Shown: positions 11,546-22,387, counted from the stretch's first letter. The stretch is 64,000 nt of DNA from Anthoceros angustus (GCA_010909165.1 MU008169.1:1116001-1180000); one strand, 5' to 3'. Notes: generated by a model not told the origin, from the letters alone. A program made the numbers and translations.

Positions 11546-13230
11546 GTGACAAAAATGTTTAGAGCGTGTTGGCCATTCAAATTGAAGGTGATTCGTAGCA
11601 TTCTTCCGCATGACAAAAGGAGAGCAGAACAGCATTTGCAAGACCATCCGATCCGATCAAGACGAAGAGGAGTTGTTGCCCATAGTATGGATAAACCGGA
11701 TTCCACATGGAAGAAACAGTGTGTGTGAGGGCTTTCATCGGGTTTTCGCATTGGGTCACTAAGATACAAGAATGCGCAAACCGGTAGTGAAAATGTTAGA
11801 TGGACCGTAGGCTACGGTCTAAAGCAGCCAACGCCATATGGATTACACGTCATGTGGATGGGCGTTTTCTTCAAAGGTCGGAAGCGCGAATCGGAAGTCT
11901 TCAACTTGCCGACTCGAAAGAGGAGATCTTCATTGAGTATGCGGTATAATGTATCACAGTTCTAATGCTTGTTACTACTTTTGCAAGCTTTGGATGAAGT
12001 ATTTCCAAAATACTTGCAATACCGGTTTCCCCAGGCGGCATCATGATGACCTAAAGAGGAAAATAAAAGACGGTGGTCGGACCACGACAAGGTGAGATGG
12101 CGGTCCTTATTCCAGCGGTCACCGGATGTCCGCGCCGAACTTTGGCGCAACCCCATGGCCTCATACCCTTTTCTTGCGAATGAAGGCGTGGCTTGAAACA
12201 AACCATGTGCACATTGTCGACGCCTTATTGTTGCGTGCATAAGAATGTGGAGCCGCACTCCACAGAGAACAACAATGAAGGAGCGGCGGCACCGCACAAG
12301 TGTGGGCAAAGGCTAAGTTCATTGGTATTGCCATAGATGGTATGGACCAAAAAACAGAGTTGCCCCATTACCGCAGATTGCCAAAGACGGTTGATTCCGG
12401 AGCCCTTGTCGGGCTTCACGTTCTAGGTGTGCTGGTGTTCAACTACTTGGTGCGCACTGAGTGTATTTGAGTTTCCGAATGTGAGAAATGATCCGAATGG
12501 AATCAGAGCGTGATTCAAGATGTTATCAATACCGGAGGGGCCGCCCCTATTCTATACTTGCATGGACAACACACCTCAAAACAAGAATCGAGGTACCGCA
12601 TATCCGTCCATGCTTGTGGCGAAAGGTATCTTCAAAAATCAAGGTGGGGTTTCTTCTTGTTGGCCATACCCACGATCGATTGACCAAATGTTTTCGAGGT
12701 TCTCGGTTGTGCTAGGGTTGAAGGATGCTTTCACACCGCCCAAATGATAGGGTTGCCGGAGCGGGCGACACCCCATCACCGCAGATTCACATATCAAGGA
12801 GGTGCCGACTTCAAGACCTATCTATGGCCGAAGGGGATCGTGCAACGTATGACTTGCATAATCACGTTTTCAACACCAGTTCAAAATAACAAGGAGAAGT
12901 CGCTATCGAGAGGACGGATCTAAGATGCAAGGAGTTTTCAAGTTCGATCACCGGTCACCGGAGGGTGGTGTGCGCTATTACGCTGTGGGTGCCACCACGG
13001 TGATTGTGGCGCTCCATTGTTGCCGCTGGTCCCATCACATGCCCAAGGTAAAGGAAAGGGACATGCAAAGCGGAAGGATGCCCTGGCGTCCGTGTCAATG
13101 ACGATAGTCTCCAAGGCAAGGGTAGTGGTAGTGGCGGGAGTCCATGAAGTAAAAGCGGGCCTAGAACGCACCAAAGTATATGAATGTGGAGCAACTATCA
13201 TGGTGGGATACGCTCGGGATGAACAGTAGG
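11546..13230 (+). pseudogene. Broken DUF7869-type putative transposase, copy 1
   Basis: Plus-strand peptides in several frames carry the hallmark strings of the large plant, algal and fungal family now called DUF7869, found in many transposon-like genes. Near 12330 the sequence reads as an IDGMDQ-like motif followed by LPHYRRLPK; 12520-12747 reads DNTPQNKNRG, then PSMLVAKGIFKN; 12640-12690 reads VGFLLVGHTHDRL in one frame and IDQMFSRFS in the next. The conserved Asp of the DN motif and the His-Thr-His-Asp motif are visible, but the frame changes several times and stops interrupt it, so this copy is dead unless the breaks are sequencing artefacts. A second copy lies at 53.6-56.9 kb. The family assignment is from memory of motifs, not a search. 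Confidence 0.6.
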
Positions 13231-13240
13231 AGAGACTAGC

Positions 13241-13955
13241 ATGGCATTCCATTCTGCTGGAGATGTAATGGTCTTGGTACACTGCGATGAAGAAAACGAG
13301 GTACCACCAGAGACCCTCCAGACTCAACTTTGGTTGATCCCGCAATGGCCGACGGATTTTTGGACATGGTCGGAGGTGTACAGGGCACATCAAGTGCGGA
13401 GGGAGGGCAAGGGCGAGGCTCAGTCGAGGTTGTGTGAAGGAGATTGAGGAGGGAATGATTGCCGGCCCAAGCCGGGATGATCCAGGGCGTACCATTCGCT
13501 CGCAAAAGTGGTGGAGGTGGACCATGATGCCGGGGTCCCTTTCATGATAGTTCATTGGTGGCGATGAGAACAATGATGCATTCGAGGGAAGGTACATGGA
13601 GGAGTTTAGATACGGCGCCCACCGTGTCGAGGGAAAAAGTGCGATCAAAGAATGGAGGCAGAGGGCGTGGAGAAGCATTTGCAAAGCCTCAACTTCCGAG
13701 ACAAATGTGCTGGCCTATGATTTCACCGACAAGGAACAAGACGCTGCAGAGGACGACAATGAAGCGATAAAGACCAAAGTCTTTGAGTTGCGTCGAGCCG
13801 GGCCGATGAACCGCGAGGCTTCCGCCACCGACACGAATGTCATGCCCAAGACATGATTGACTCGGAAGACCTCGACAATGTGGAATCAACGGATGAGTCC
13901 ATGACGTGGTGGTGGACCACCGGATGGTCCGGACTGGAGAGGAGACAAGAGGCAA
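13241..13955 (+). pseudogene. Coding remnant downstream of the DUF7869 copy
   Basis: Plus-strand open pieces 13241-13447 and 13596-13856 lie directly after the DUF7869 region. They encode peptides with normal, unbiased composition, for example FTDKEQDAAEDDNEAIKTKV in the second piece. Stops and frame changes separate them. They are probably the C-terminal part of the same element gene or a second element protein; no domain is recognised. Confidence 0.35.
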
Positions 13956-13959
13956 CCTA

Positions 13960-14640
13960 ATATTGTCAACTTTCCGCCTTGTACCAGAATGTTATGTCCC
14001 CGGCTTGAATGCGTGGATTGTTTTCGCCTTTTCGTGGAAAGGTTTAACACTTGCCATCGGCATCATCTCGCTTGTAGGAAGTTGACGGTGTGATAATGTC
14101 CGGAGCATGTAACGGCGACTATGTCGAAACCAGCAATGTGGTGCTCTAATTTTCTAACAATGTTCGTGGTTTTGTCCAGCTTGAGAGTAGCAGCGAGGTT
14201 TCAATGGTGATCATGCAGTCATCTATGTTCGACCTTGCGTGTAAGTGTCCCAGGATGGTCACACGGATGTCCGTGGCAAAGGTATGCCGGTGCGCGCCAA
14301 TGTTTTGTTTTCGCTCTAGTTCGGGGACCCCTAATGACTATGGGGTGGAACGGACGGGGTCCAGCCAAAAGGTGGCCGCTCAGTAACGGACGACACCAGC
14401 GAAACGGTGAGTACCAAGACGGGCTCAAAACGCGTCTTCCTCCACTGCTTCCACCGCCACAGAGGTTGTCTTCCACCTCCTTTGTGGTTTGTGCACGCTA
14501 CCATCCCTCCTCCGCAGAGCCGCCCTCACGCCATGCTCCTCCACCTCCTTCCGACCTCGTGTCCGGGTTTTGCCTGCTTGTTCCGCCTCCTTACGCCCCA
14601 TCCATCCAACCTTCCTTGAACTAACCTTCACTGCTTGCAG
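13960..14640. other. No supported gene; possible intron end
   Basis: No convincing coding sequence. Just before the ATG at 14649 there is a pyrimidine-rich stretch ending TGCTTGCAG (14632-14640), which could be a splice acceptor of the following coding remnant. Confidence 0.3.
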
Positions 14641-14648
14641 CCCTTCCG

Positions 14649-15294
14649 ATGAGGACTCGCAGAGGTGGCTACGAGTCACCACCTCGTATCACAAGGGAGG
14701 ATGTGGAGGCAAAGCGAGCAAGGCGGAGAAGGATGGAAGTTGCCCATCCAGACTTGTGTGGAGGCCATTTGGGTCTCCACAGGCGTGGGCGGGGAAAGAT
14801 GGCTGTGGCCATCTCCTTCCATGCAGAGGTGGCTACGAGTCACCACCTCGTATCACAAGGGAGGATGTGGAGGCAAAGCGAGCAAGGCGGAGAAGGATGG
14901 AAGTTGCCCATCCAGACTTGTGTGGAGGCCATTTGGGTCTCCACAGGCGTGGGCAAGGAAAGACGGTATGGTGGCCATCTCCTTCCAAGAGGTGGCGTGG
15001 CATCGAGATTTTCCAGATGCCGCAGTGAGGTAGGAAAAGCCAAGGGGTGGAAGAGGACTATAGGATAGCGAAGGAGGGGTTCACGGAGGCGAAAACAAAG
15101 GGTGCAGCAACTCCAGCAGTCAGGAAGGAGGGGTGAAGGAAGAGCTCGAGGACTGTCCGGTCCCAAAGAATTGTTTAGAGCTTCCTGACCTTGCAGCTGC
15201 CCGTGAGTCCATGCAACAACTTACGCGAATGAAGGTTGCGCAGAGGAGGCCGCGACCGGGAGCGGGAGCGGGTGGAAGTGAAGGAGGAGGTGTA
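14649..15294 (+). pseudogene. Basic-protein coding remnant with internal 163-bp duplication
   Basis: ATG at 14649 opens a frame beginning MRTRRGGYESPPRITREDVE followed by a strongly basic segment (AKRARRRRME). An approximately 163-bp stretch is duplicated in tandem (14663-14826 and 14827-14990), which throws the second copy into another frame. Further down, pieces around 15045-15125 and 15133-15290 still read as coding (ELPDLAAARESMQQLTRM), separated by a one-base shift. The second piece ends in a Gly/Glu-rich segment directly at a good splice donor (GGAGGTGTAAGC, about 15285-15296), so the original gene continued in another exon. Function unknown; probably part of a mobile element. Confidence 0.4.
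14663..14990. repeat. 163-bp tandem duplication
   Basis: Two units starting 'ggtggctacgagtcaccacc' at 14663 and about 14827 run nearly identical to the 'ggtctccacaggcgtggg' block. They differ mainly at their ends, near CAG/CGG sites. Confidence 0.9.
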
Positions 15295-15299
15295 AGCAC

Positions 15300-16350
15300 T
15301 TACCTCTACCTTTTCGCTTGAGAGTTGAGCATGGTTGTCGCCGCATGCACTAACGGGCTGTTCATTGTGGCGAGACAGTGATGGGGACACCCTTGGCAAA
15401 ACTGGAGGAGCATTGTTGGAGATAGGAGCGTGAAGTGGGTTACCTAGGTTTTTTGCAAGCGATCATAGACTAGAAGCGGGGGCGGAGGGAAGGAAAGGGA
15501 GGGGAGAGGGGGGTTGGAGGAACGTAGCTTTCTCGTGGCTTCACCGGGTCGAGTTGGGGACGGCAATCACATGATTTTGTGTATGTCAAGTTTTAGTCTG
15601 GCGTGCAAGCCATGGTCCGCCCAAGTGTGAAGCGGAAACGGGGTTTGAGTTTGGGGAATGCCTCGATTCGGAATGTTTTGTCCACATCGGACAGGTGGCT
15701 ATGAGCCAACGTCAATGTCACATGGCATGGACTAGAGGCGGTTATATGTGAACTACACCATATCGGTTTTCCAATACTTTATTAGCGAGAAATGTATTCA
15801 TCAAGATATACTTTGTACCTTGGGGATGTATATTTGAATAATATTATTCCATGTATTTTACATGGATAACCCTAAGGCCCACAAACAAGGAGCCCGCTTA
15901 GTGATGCATTCGTCCAATTGTGTAACATGACGGTCTACACTTTTCCATATGCCGCTTTGTAAAGGTAGCTTTGGTCGTAATGTATCCCAAAAGTGACAGA
16001 TTGAAATAAAGCCTAAATAAATGTTCTAGTTGCACGCATAAATTTATAAGGATCTCTACTTTTTCTCCCGAATGCCTCTTTTGTTTAACCATGAGACATC
16101 GAGGTGTGGAAATATTGCCAATAAATTTCAAGTTTTGATGAAGTGGAATGGGTTTGGGTGTCTTGTGGTATTTTTAGCAGCCGTTTCCCACAAACCCTCA
16201 AAATCAACGTTCGAGTTTTCTTAAGTGCAAATTTTGATAACATATTTGGCCCGTCTCCGGAAAGTGGAGTGTGTCACTAGCCCTAAGGAGACCTTGTTTG
16301 ATTAATTACTTATCTTTAAGCAAGATTAGTGTTAATTAATCTAAGGTGCT
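15300..16350. other. No supported gene; AT-richer in second half
   Basis: I see no gene. The first part is GC-rich with short purine runs; from about 15740 the sequence becomes AT-rich and lacks long open frames on either strand. It could be the 3' flank of the coiled-coil ORF that ends at 16359. Confidence 0.4.
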
Positions 16351-16358
16351 TATGTTAA

Positions 16359-17024
16359 TTAAGCAACCTCCGATTCTTCAGACCCTTCGGAGTCCATGTC
16401 ACTTGTGGCCTCGCCAAAATCGGAGGCCTCCAGCTGCACCTGCTGCAGCTCCTTCCTATCATCGTCGTGAGGACCCAATGTCCTCCTCTTGGCCAGTCGC
16501 AATACTTCATTGTTGGCCTTCAATATCCTGTTGTGAAGATGAGCGCCCAAGCTATGATATTGCATCTGGAGATCATCAATCTCCGTGGGCCACTCTCCAT
16601 CCTCACACCTACCCTTGTAGGCATCTCTCGCGGTGGTCAATTCTCCCACCTTCACATGGAGGGTTACATTCTCCTCCCTTGCTTCCTTCAGCTGGCTGGC
16701 CAATTTCGCTTGAAGGGCATAGTCCACCCAAAACCTTCGCTTCCTCACTACCAGCATCTTGTGCACCACCTTCTTGTGGTGCTCTTCCTCTTGGAACCTC
16801 CTTTGTTCCAGCTCAGCCACTTGCTTGGCAAGTCTCTCCTTCTCCACTTGCCACTCACTTCCCTCGCGCTCTAGCTCTTGTACCTGCTGATCTTGAGCCT
16901 TTAGCTCCGCGCGCTTCTCTTCCAAATCGAACCGGGTCCTTCGCAATTCCTCTTCCATGTCCCGGATCTTGATGGCCTGGGTAGCCATCACCTGCTCCTG
17001 CGCGTCCATTTGCTGGACCGCCAC
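16359..17024 (-). CDS. Coiled-coil protein, 221 aa, probably mobile-element encoded
   Basis: An uninterrupted 221-codon minus-strand frame starts with MAVQQMDAQEQVMATQ and ends with an acidic tail (MDSEGSEESEVA). Residues about 15-100 are almost pure Glu/Lys/Arg/Gln/Leu with heptad-like spacing, for example RDMEEELRRTRFDLEEKRAE and RLAKQVAELEQRRFQEEEHH. A second helical stretch covers about 120-200. No signal peptide, membrane segment or catalytic motif is seen. Coiled-coil proteins of this kind occur in plant retrotransposon gag or accessory genes and in cytoskeletal proteins; I cannot tell which. It is one of the few intact frames in an otherwise broken repeat region, and the tandem repeat at 17037-17220 lies just upstream in its likely promoter. 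It may extend upstream, since the frame could continue through a spliced exon. Confidence 0.6.
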   Translation of the reverse strand: MAVQQMDAQEQVMATQAIKIRDMEEELRRTRFDLEEKRAELKAQDQQVQELEREGSEWQVEKERLAKQVAELEQRRFQEEEHHKKVVHKMLVVRKRRFWVDYALQAKLASQLKEAREENVTLHVKVGELTTARDAYKGRCEDGEWPTEIDDLQMQYHSLGAHLHNRILKANNEVLRLAKRRTLGPHDDDRKELQQVQLEASDFGEATSDMDSEGSEESEVA

Positions 17025-17036
17025 TTTCTCTCTTCC

Positions 17037-17220
17037 TTATTTTCCCAAGGACCAAGGAACATCCTTCCGAACCCCGAAGACCAAGGACTCGAAATAGGCT
17101 TCTATCTGCTTGCTACTTTCCCAAGGACCAAGGAACATCATTCCGAAACCCCGAAGACCAAGGACTTGAGTCTGTTCCTTCCGAAACCCCAAAGACCAAG
17201 GACTTGAGTCCTTGAATAGA
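17037..17220. repeat. Tandem repeat with 'ccaaggaccaagga' core
   Basis: Three degenerate units each contain an 'aaggaccaaggaac' or 'agaccaaggactt' core and a 'ttccgaaaccccgaag' segment. Unit spacing is irregular, with the second unit longer than the third. The array lies immediately 5' of the minus-strand coiled-coil ORF. Confidence 0.75.
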
Positions 17221-17737
17221 TAGGACTACCGGACTTAGGTAGCGGACTTGAGCGGCCACCGCTTCTCAGTGTGACCACACCAAGTAACCGTCCTCCCACC
17301 ACCACTTCCTATGACTCCCCTCTTCTGCGTGGGAAACTAGGCGAGGTAAGAGGAGCTCTCGCTCGCCTGACATTCGGTGCAAGGGGTTCGGTGAGGTCCT
17401 CTGGTTAAACAACATGTTCAAGCCAGCTTGTTGGATGAGAAGCTTGGTTCTTTGAATATGTAGGTGGGTCATTGTGCTTCTCCTTCCAAGTCGAGCTCTC
17501 CGGCAAAGCCTGAGCCTGGGAGGTGTGCCGGATTGGATATGGGAGTCGTGACACCTGTAACCATCAGCACGTTATGTGAGTAGGGAAAGCTTACTGAGGC
17601 TGTTGGAGCTCTATAAAATCTGGCGTAGATAGACTATTCTATTCCTCAGTCCATCTTATATGTCGTGCTAAAACTTTGTGCAGATAAGAAGGACATGGTT
17701 GTGGGATGACGCGTTCATGATCTCACATCAAACTTGA
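17221..17737. other. No supported gene
   Basis: Short open frames only on both strands and no domain or splice pattern I can support. It separates the coiled-coil ORF from the PPR fragments. Confidence 0.3.
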
Positions 17738-18073
17738 GTGCAGTCAATCACATACATGGGGAACCATATCTTGCGGATGTATGTATCCGGAGGTAGGCTG
17801 GAGGGTGGGCAAACCAAATCCTTCATGTTGTTTTCAATAATCTCCGCACATGCTACACATGGGGAGCCTAATGAGGCGATACAACTTTACTATGCGATGT
17901 GTCCCTCTGGTGTGGATGCCCACATCTTTGTAGCAGCCCTTCAAGCTTGTGCATTTGTGGACACGGAATCTAGCAGAAAAGTGCAGCATGATATGTTGCA
18001 CAGTGACATTCCACCGAACTTGTTTATTGCCAACTGTCTGGTGGACATGTACAGGACTCCTGGAGAGCTGTAG
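17738..18073 (+). pseudogene. PPR-protein fragment (about 3 repeats)
   Basis: The frame encodes about two and a half pentatricopeptide repeats. Recognisable signatures are SIISAHATHGEPNEAIQLYY, then a repeat with VAALQACA, then PNLFIANCLVDMY, all typical of the PLS-class organelle RNA-processing proteins of land plants. The frame ends at a stop after GEL where intact genes continue with further repeats, and there is no N-terminal targeting sequence or C-terminal E/DYW domain nearby. Downstream sequences to 18.5 kb continue PPR-like pieces in other frames. It is probably a dead fragment captured in repetitive DNA, because related pieces recur to 20.7 kb. Confidence 0.7.
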
Positions 18074-18099
18074 AACGACGCGCCCTACGTCAGCTGGAT

Positions 18100-18500
18100 C
18101 ATCTGATGGAGATGGATGGGAGCACCATGGATGTGGTCTTGGCGAGTGGGGGATAACTGTTCTTCAGGTTCCGAAGAATCTACTGGTTCTATCCATCATA
18201 GTGCTATGATGGACAGCTCTTTTGCCTCAAAGCAAAAAACTAACATAGTCAGCTTGGCCACAGTGGATCATGACCATGTTCGATGACTGCCTGGCGAATG
18301 CAGTGTTGGCACTTCGTGGTGTATGCAAAATGTGGTGAACTGGAAGGTGCATGTCCACCAGGTGCCCAGCAGTCCTCTTTCATGGGCCGTTCAGCTGTCA
18401 GATTTACAGAAGTGGAAGGTGGTTCACGTGGTACTCCTTAGTGTATTCATGGATGCTAGTTCATATGGCTTCTCGCATCAAGAAATCACGTTCTGAGTTA
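18100..18500 (+). repeat. PPR-derived repeat, copy 1
   Basis: This segment contains a short PPR-like string (VYAKCGELEGA, near 18320-18350) and is repeated in three pieces downstream: 18100-18215 near 19200-19332, 18215-18420 near 19945-20150, and 18420-18500 near 20640-20708. The second copy is interrupted by an extra 0.5 kb at 20160-20639. Confidence 0.65.
18192..18213. repeat. Perfect hairpin, repeated at 19311-19332
   Basis: TCCATCATAG and its reverse complement CTATGATGGA flank a two-base loop TG. The identical 22-bp hairpin occurs again at 19311-19332 inside the second PPR-derived repeat copy. Confidence 0.9.
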
Positions 18501-18540
18501 CAGTGTCCAATTTTTGGTGGAAGTTGTTTGACAGCTAAAT

Positions 18541-18640
18541 GACACATGAAAGACGCATGTCTCTTGCACGAAGGTGGTGCATGTCTCTTGCTTGAAGGTG
18601 GTGCATCTCTCTTGCACGAGGGTGTTGTGGAGTCTTGGTT
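18541..18640 (+). repeat. 24-bp minisatellite, three units
   Basis: Three successive 24-bp units follow the pattern 'catgtctcttgcacgaaggt' with small changes. In frame they would encode repeats of ACLLHEGG (frame 18546-18788). One further unit recurs near 19725 in the related downstream copy. No protein function is inferred. Confidence 0.85.
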
Positions 18641-18879
18641 GCGGCCGACTCCGCTTCTGCCGTTCCTAACTCTTGCTATGATTTATGTGAGAGCACGAAA
18701 GCAAGTGGTACGACTTGGGGAACCGTGGCTTGTGTCTCTCTCTGTTGCCGGTGGCTCTGTGAATTTGTCAATGGCACTCACAATGTGAATTTGTCAATGG
18801 CACTGGAAACGGGCGTATACAACGTGCAAGATCGCTTTGCAATGGACCTTGTGTATGAGACTACGTTGTGAATTTGGTG

Positions 18880-19165
18880 TAAACGTGCAGGCGATCCGGC
18901 CTTGTCATACATTTTACAACATACAAGTGCGCTTTGCAAGGGGTGTTGTAAATTAGACTATGTTGTAAATTCGTGGGAGGCCTATCTTGGCCTCTCTTAA
19001 ACGTTTACAATGTCTGGTGCGGTTTGCAATTGATCGTGCTGTAAATTAGATTAGGTTATGCGTATGTTGTAAAACATGAGAGAGGCACGATCCGGCCGTC
19101 TCAAACATTTTACAACGTACAATTGGGCTTTGCGGACCGTGTTGTAAAACACGGTCCGTTGCAAA
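18880..19165. repeat. TTGTAAA/TTTACAA-rich subterminal-type repeats
   Basis: Several short units alternate TTGTAAA and TTTACAA motifs with 'gtgcgctttgcaa'-like spacers. Comparable motif clusters sit beside the CACTA-type ends at 21.6, 47.6 and 63.5 kb, so this may be the subterminal region of a decayed CACTA element whose terminus I could not identify. Confidence 0.5.
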
Positions 19166-19545
19166 AAATTGAATGCTTTGTCTTGATGGGAGGAACATCC
19201 TCGTCGGCTAGATCATCTTATGGAGGTGGAATGGGAGCACCATGGATGTGGTCTTGGCGAGTGGGGATAAGCTTCTTCGTTCAAGAATCTCTTGTTACTA
19301 TCTGGTTACATCCATCATAGTGCTATGATGGACAGCTATTGAACGACGACCCCTACGTTAGATGGATCGTCTTAATTGGCAAGTGGGGATGGTGTCTTGA
19401 TTTCAAAGAACCTCTTGGTTTAGTCTTCACTATGATGGACAACTAGTGGTGATTCCCACCTCATTTTGTAGTCTTGCTTGCTTTGTCGGGGATGTGGTGA
19501 CATGGAATGCCCTTATGGATGTCTGAGGGCTCGGCTGCACAGAGA

Positions 19546-19640
19546 ATGTAGTGGTGGGCACCTACCGTGGACATGTATGCAAAATTTGGTGAATCGGAAA
19601 ATGCCCGCCAAGTTTTTGGATTGAGCGACCCATGAAAGAG
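19546..19640 (+). pseudogene. PPR fragment
   Basis: A short stretch reads VDMYAKFGESENARQVFG with one flanking frame change, a typical PPR helix pair. It is too short to function and belongs to the dispersed PPR debris of 17.7-20.7 kb. Confidence 0.6.
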
Positions 19641-19944
19641 GACAAATATGGTGGTGGAAGATGCAAAGACGCGTGGTGCACTCACAAATTGTGGAAGGAA
19701 CGCGATTGCACTCATAGATGGTGGTGCATGTCTCTTGCCTAAGGGTGTTGTAGAGTGCCGATCGTGGCCACCTCTGCTTCCTCTGCCGTTTCCTTGTACT
19801 CATGCTATGTTTTTTTAGGAGAGCTTCATTCTGGCACATATGCTTCCAAATGTTTTCACGATTGCATCACCATGGATCTTTGAGTGCATGCATCATGTGG
19901 CGACGCCGTGCACATGTAATCTATATGTGATGAAGCGACCATGT

Positions 19945-20708
19945 TACTCTTTGCCTCAAAGCAAAAACTAACATAGTCGGCTTGGCCGATGGATCATGAC
20001 CATGTTCGATGGCTGGCGAGCAGTGTTGGCACTTCGTGGTGTATGCAAAATGTGGTGAGCTGGAAGGTGCATGCAGTTTGACGGTGGCGCCCATGAAAGA
20101 GGCTGGGCACTGGTGGACATGTTTGTGAAGTGGAAGGTGGTTCACGTGTTGGAGTCTGCTGATTTCTCGATTCGGCCTTCTCGTTTTCAAGTGCGATTCG
20201 CACCAATTCCACGTAATGCAGTACCGGCCGTCGAGGTAAGCATAATGAGCAATGCCACGGAACCTCGGCAAGATGTAGACACCTAACGACTTGGCACTAA
20301 CCATTTTGCTTCCATGCACGCAATGCTCCTCCTCTCGATGTTGGACTCCAATGCCCCTAACGATGCCTCTGGCGGGCCGAATGCAAGGCTAGGTCAACGA
20401 CCCTTTCCGTGGACATTCTCGTCTTGCAAGCGTGCAATATCGTTGCAACTTTGTTGTCCACTTGCATTTTGCCACACTACATCTCTTTCACATTTCACAT
20501 GGATGCACTTGCATGGGGAAAGCCCGTAGAACATCAACACTGGGGCGTCCCCATATAGCAGCAACCAAAAGAGCGAGGAGAAGAGGGCTGGCCTGATGGA
20601 AGCTGAGATCGGTAGAATACCCAAGCTGTTTAATGGCTCCAGGTACTCCTTAGTGTATTCATGGATGCTAGTTCATATGGCTTCTCGCATCAAGAAATCA
20701 CGTTCTGA
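19945..20708 (+). repeat. PPR-derived repeat, copy 2, interrupted
   Basis: Matches 18215-18500 in order, including 'gcctcaaagcaaaaa', 'gtgtatgcaaaatgtggtga' and the final 'ggatgctagttcatatggct', but about 480 bp (20160-20639) is present only here. No element termini are evident around the extra segment. Confidence 0.65.
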
Positions 20709-20769
20709 TTATATAAATTTATTATAATATATAACCTCATAAATTACATAAATAAGGAAAAGGTCTCTT

Positions 20770-21300
20770 CCACAAATTTACAATGGCATTTGCGACAAAC
20801 ATGCCACATCAGCAAATAATATATTTATTCATGGATATTGACTGGCTTGTGCATTTTACATCCATAGTTCCGACGCATGTGCCACGTCAGTAAATATACA
20901 ATAAAAATGAATAATCCAATAATATAATATAAATTCGAGAAACCATTTTACAACGATAGTTGCAATGAGCTTGCCATGTCAGCAAATAATAAATTTATTT
21001 ATAGATATTTCTATAAAATGGTTTTCATGCGTTTTACAACCATAGCTACAATGCATGTGACACGTCAAGAATACAAAAAAAAAGATAATCCCATAACTAA
21101 CATAAATCCAGAGAAACATATTTACAACATCATTTTACCGAACTTGCCACATCAGCAAATAATAAATCTATTCATAGATATTCCCATAAATGGTATTATT
21201 CCAAAAATCAAGTCTTGCACAATTTACAACCACATCTACAACAAACATGGTTTACAACGTCTTTTACAAGTACCGTTTACAACATCCTTTAAAGCGTCAT
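20770..21300. repeat. Approximately 172-bp tandem array
   Basis: The string 'cagcaaataatAaAtttatt' (with small changes) recurs at about 20807, 20979 and 21152, and the interleaved 'acgtca' string at about 20884 and 21061, giving a period of 172-177 bp over almost three units. Each unit carries TTTACAA motifs. AT-rich, no coding potential. It lies just inside a CACTA-type terminus at 21605 and resembles a subterminal repeat array. Confidence 0.75.
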
Positions 21301-21519
21301 TATATATTCAACAAAATGTAGTTTTATTAACAAATAACCCCCATAGTTTTCTAAATCAAAAGAGTTTATGCACAATTAACAACGCCATGTACAACGAGCA
21401 AGCCATGTCAACAAACCCCGTTGTAAAATTCGTGTCAACATGCCATGTCAACAAACCCCTGTAAAATCCATGCCACATCATATTAGTTAGGAACCCTTGT
21501 TGTAAATGTTCAAAAACTT

Positions 21520-21605
21520 ACAACAAGGCTTTGAGTCAGTAAGAGTGTTGTAGTTTCCTCTAACTAAACTTAGACCCATTTGTAAAGGTAGCCCTCCTTG
21601 TAGTG
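21520..21605 (-). mobile_element. Putative CACTA-type terminus
   Basis: Read on the minus strand, the end is CACTACAAGGAGGGCTACC followed by TTTACAA, which fits the CACTACAA start of plant CACTA (En/Spm) elements. Subterminal TTTACAA/TTGTAAA motifs and the 172-bp array lie inside. I could not find the partner end, so the element may be truncated. Confidence 0.45.
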
Positions 21606-21900
21606 GAGGCGGGGTTTGCGTGTGCGGGGTTTGCGGCGTGGGCGGGGTTTGCGGCTTCGTGGGAGGCAGGGTTTGTGGCGGTGTGGGAAGAGGTGTGTGT
21701 GCTGCGGTGTGGGAGGGGGTGTGTGTGCGGCGTGTGGGAGGAGGTGTGTAGGGGGTGTGGGAGGAGGTGGGAGGTCGGCGATATGAGAGGAGGTAGGAGG
21801 ATGGCGGTGTGGGAGGAGCTTGGTGTGTGGCGGTGTGGGAGGGTGTGGGTGTCTGGCGATGTTGGAGGAGGTGGGAGACGGCGACTTGAGGAGAAGTGAA
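21606..21900. repeat. G/T-rich minisatellite
   Basis: Irregular repeats of a 'gtgtgggaggaggtg' theme. Similar arrays occur at 22770-22820, 23278-23490, 23885-23960 and 24400-24575. Frames within them are low-complexity and not credible genes. Confidence 0.85.
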
Positions 21901-21946
21901 GATGGCAAGCCGGTGGTGGCGGGAGCACTTGGGTTTTCAGTGCGAT

Positions 21947-22387
21947 TCAATGCGGCACGAGCTCGTGGAGTTGGGCAGTCGCAGGCGGTGGCTGCAGCGG
22001 TTGGGATCGCAAGAGCTCAAGGAGCACAAGGGCAGGATGTGATGTGGTGATTGTGCGGTGGTTCTCCGATGTTTGTGATATGCTTCTATGGCTCACCTCC
22101 GCTCCAAAGGGTTTACCACGATGTAACCACAATCCCTCCATCCGGCATTGTTTGTGCATTTGAATTGGTGAGGAATTGATGAGGGACGTGGAGAAGCATG
22201 TTGAAGCTTGCTTAAGATTATTGTAGGTTGTCCCTTTGAGATGGTACAAGCTTCCATCGCTAGGTGGGAGGTCCTGCCCGATTCTAGACAGGATAGATGC
22301 TACCATCTCGTGGCGTTGCAACCCTTCCTCTGCGCCAGTCGAGATGAAGATAGATGAGAAGCGTGAGCTCGTTTCTGTATGAGTCAT
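21947..22387 (-). CDS. Hypothetical 146-aa ORF between minisatellites
   Basis: An open minus-strand frame begins MTHTETSSRFSSIFISTGAE and has balanced composition for its first 95 residues (for example MVASILSRIGQDLPPSDGSL), then becomes Pro/Ser/His-rich near the minisatellite. No domain is recognised. It could be an exon of a captured gene or a retroelement fragment; it could also be fortuitous. Confidence 0.25.
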   Translation of the reverse strand: MTHTETSSRFSSIFISTGAEEGLQRHEMVASILSRIGQDLPPSDGSLYHLKGTTYNNLKQASTCFSTSLINSSPIQMHKQCRMEGLWLHRGKPFGAEVSHRSISQTSENHRTITTSHPALVLLELLRSQPLQPPPATAQLHELVPH

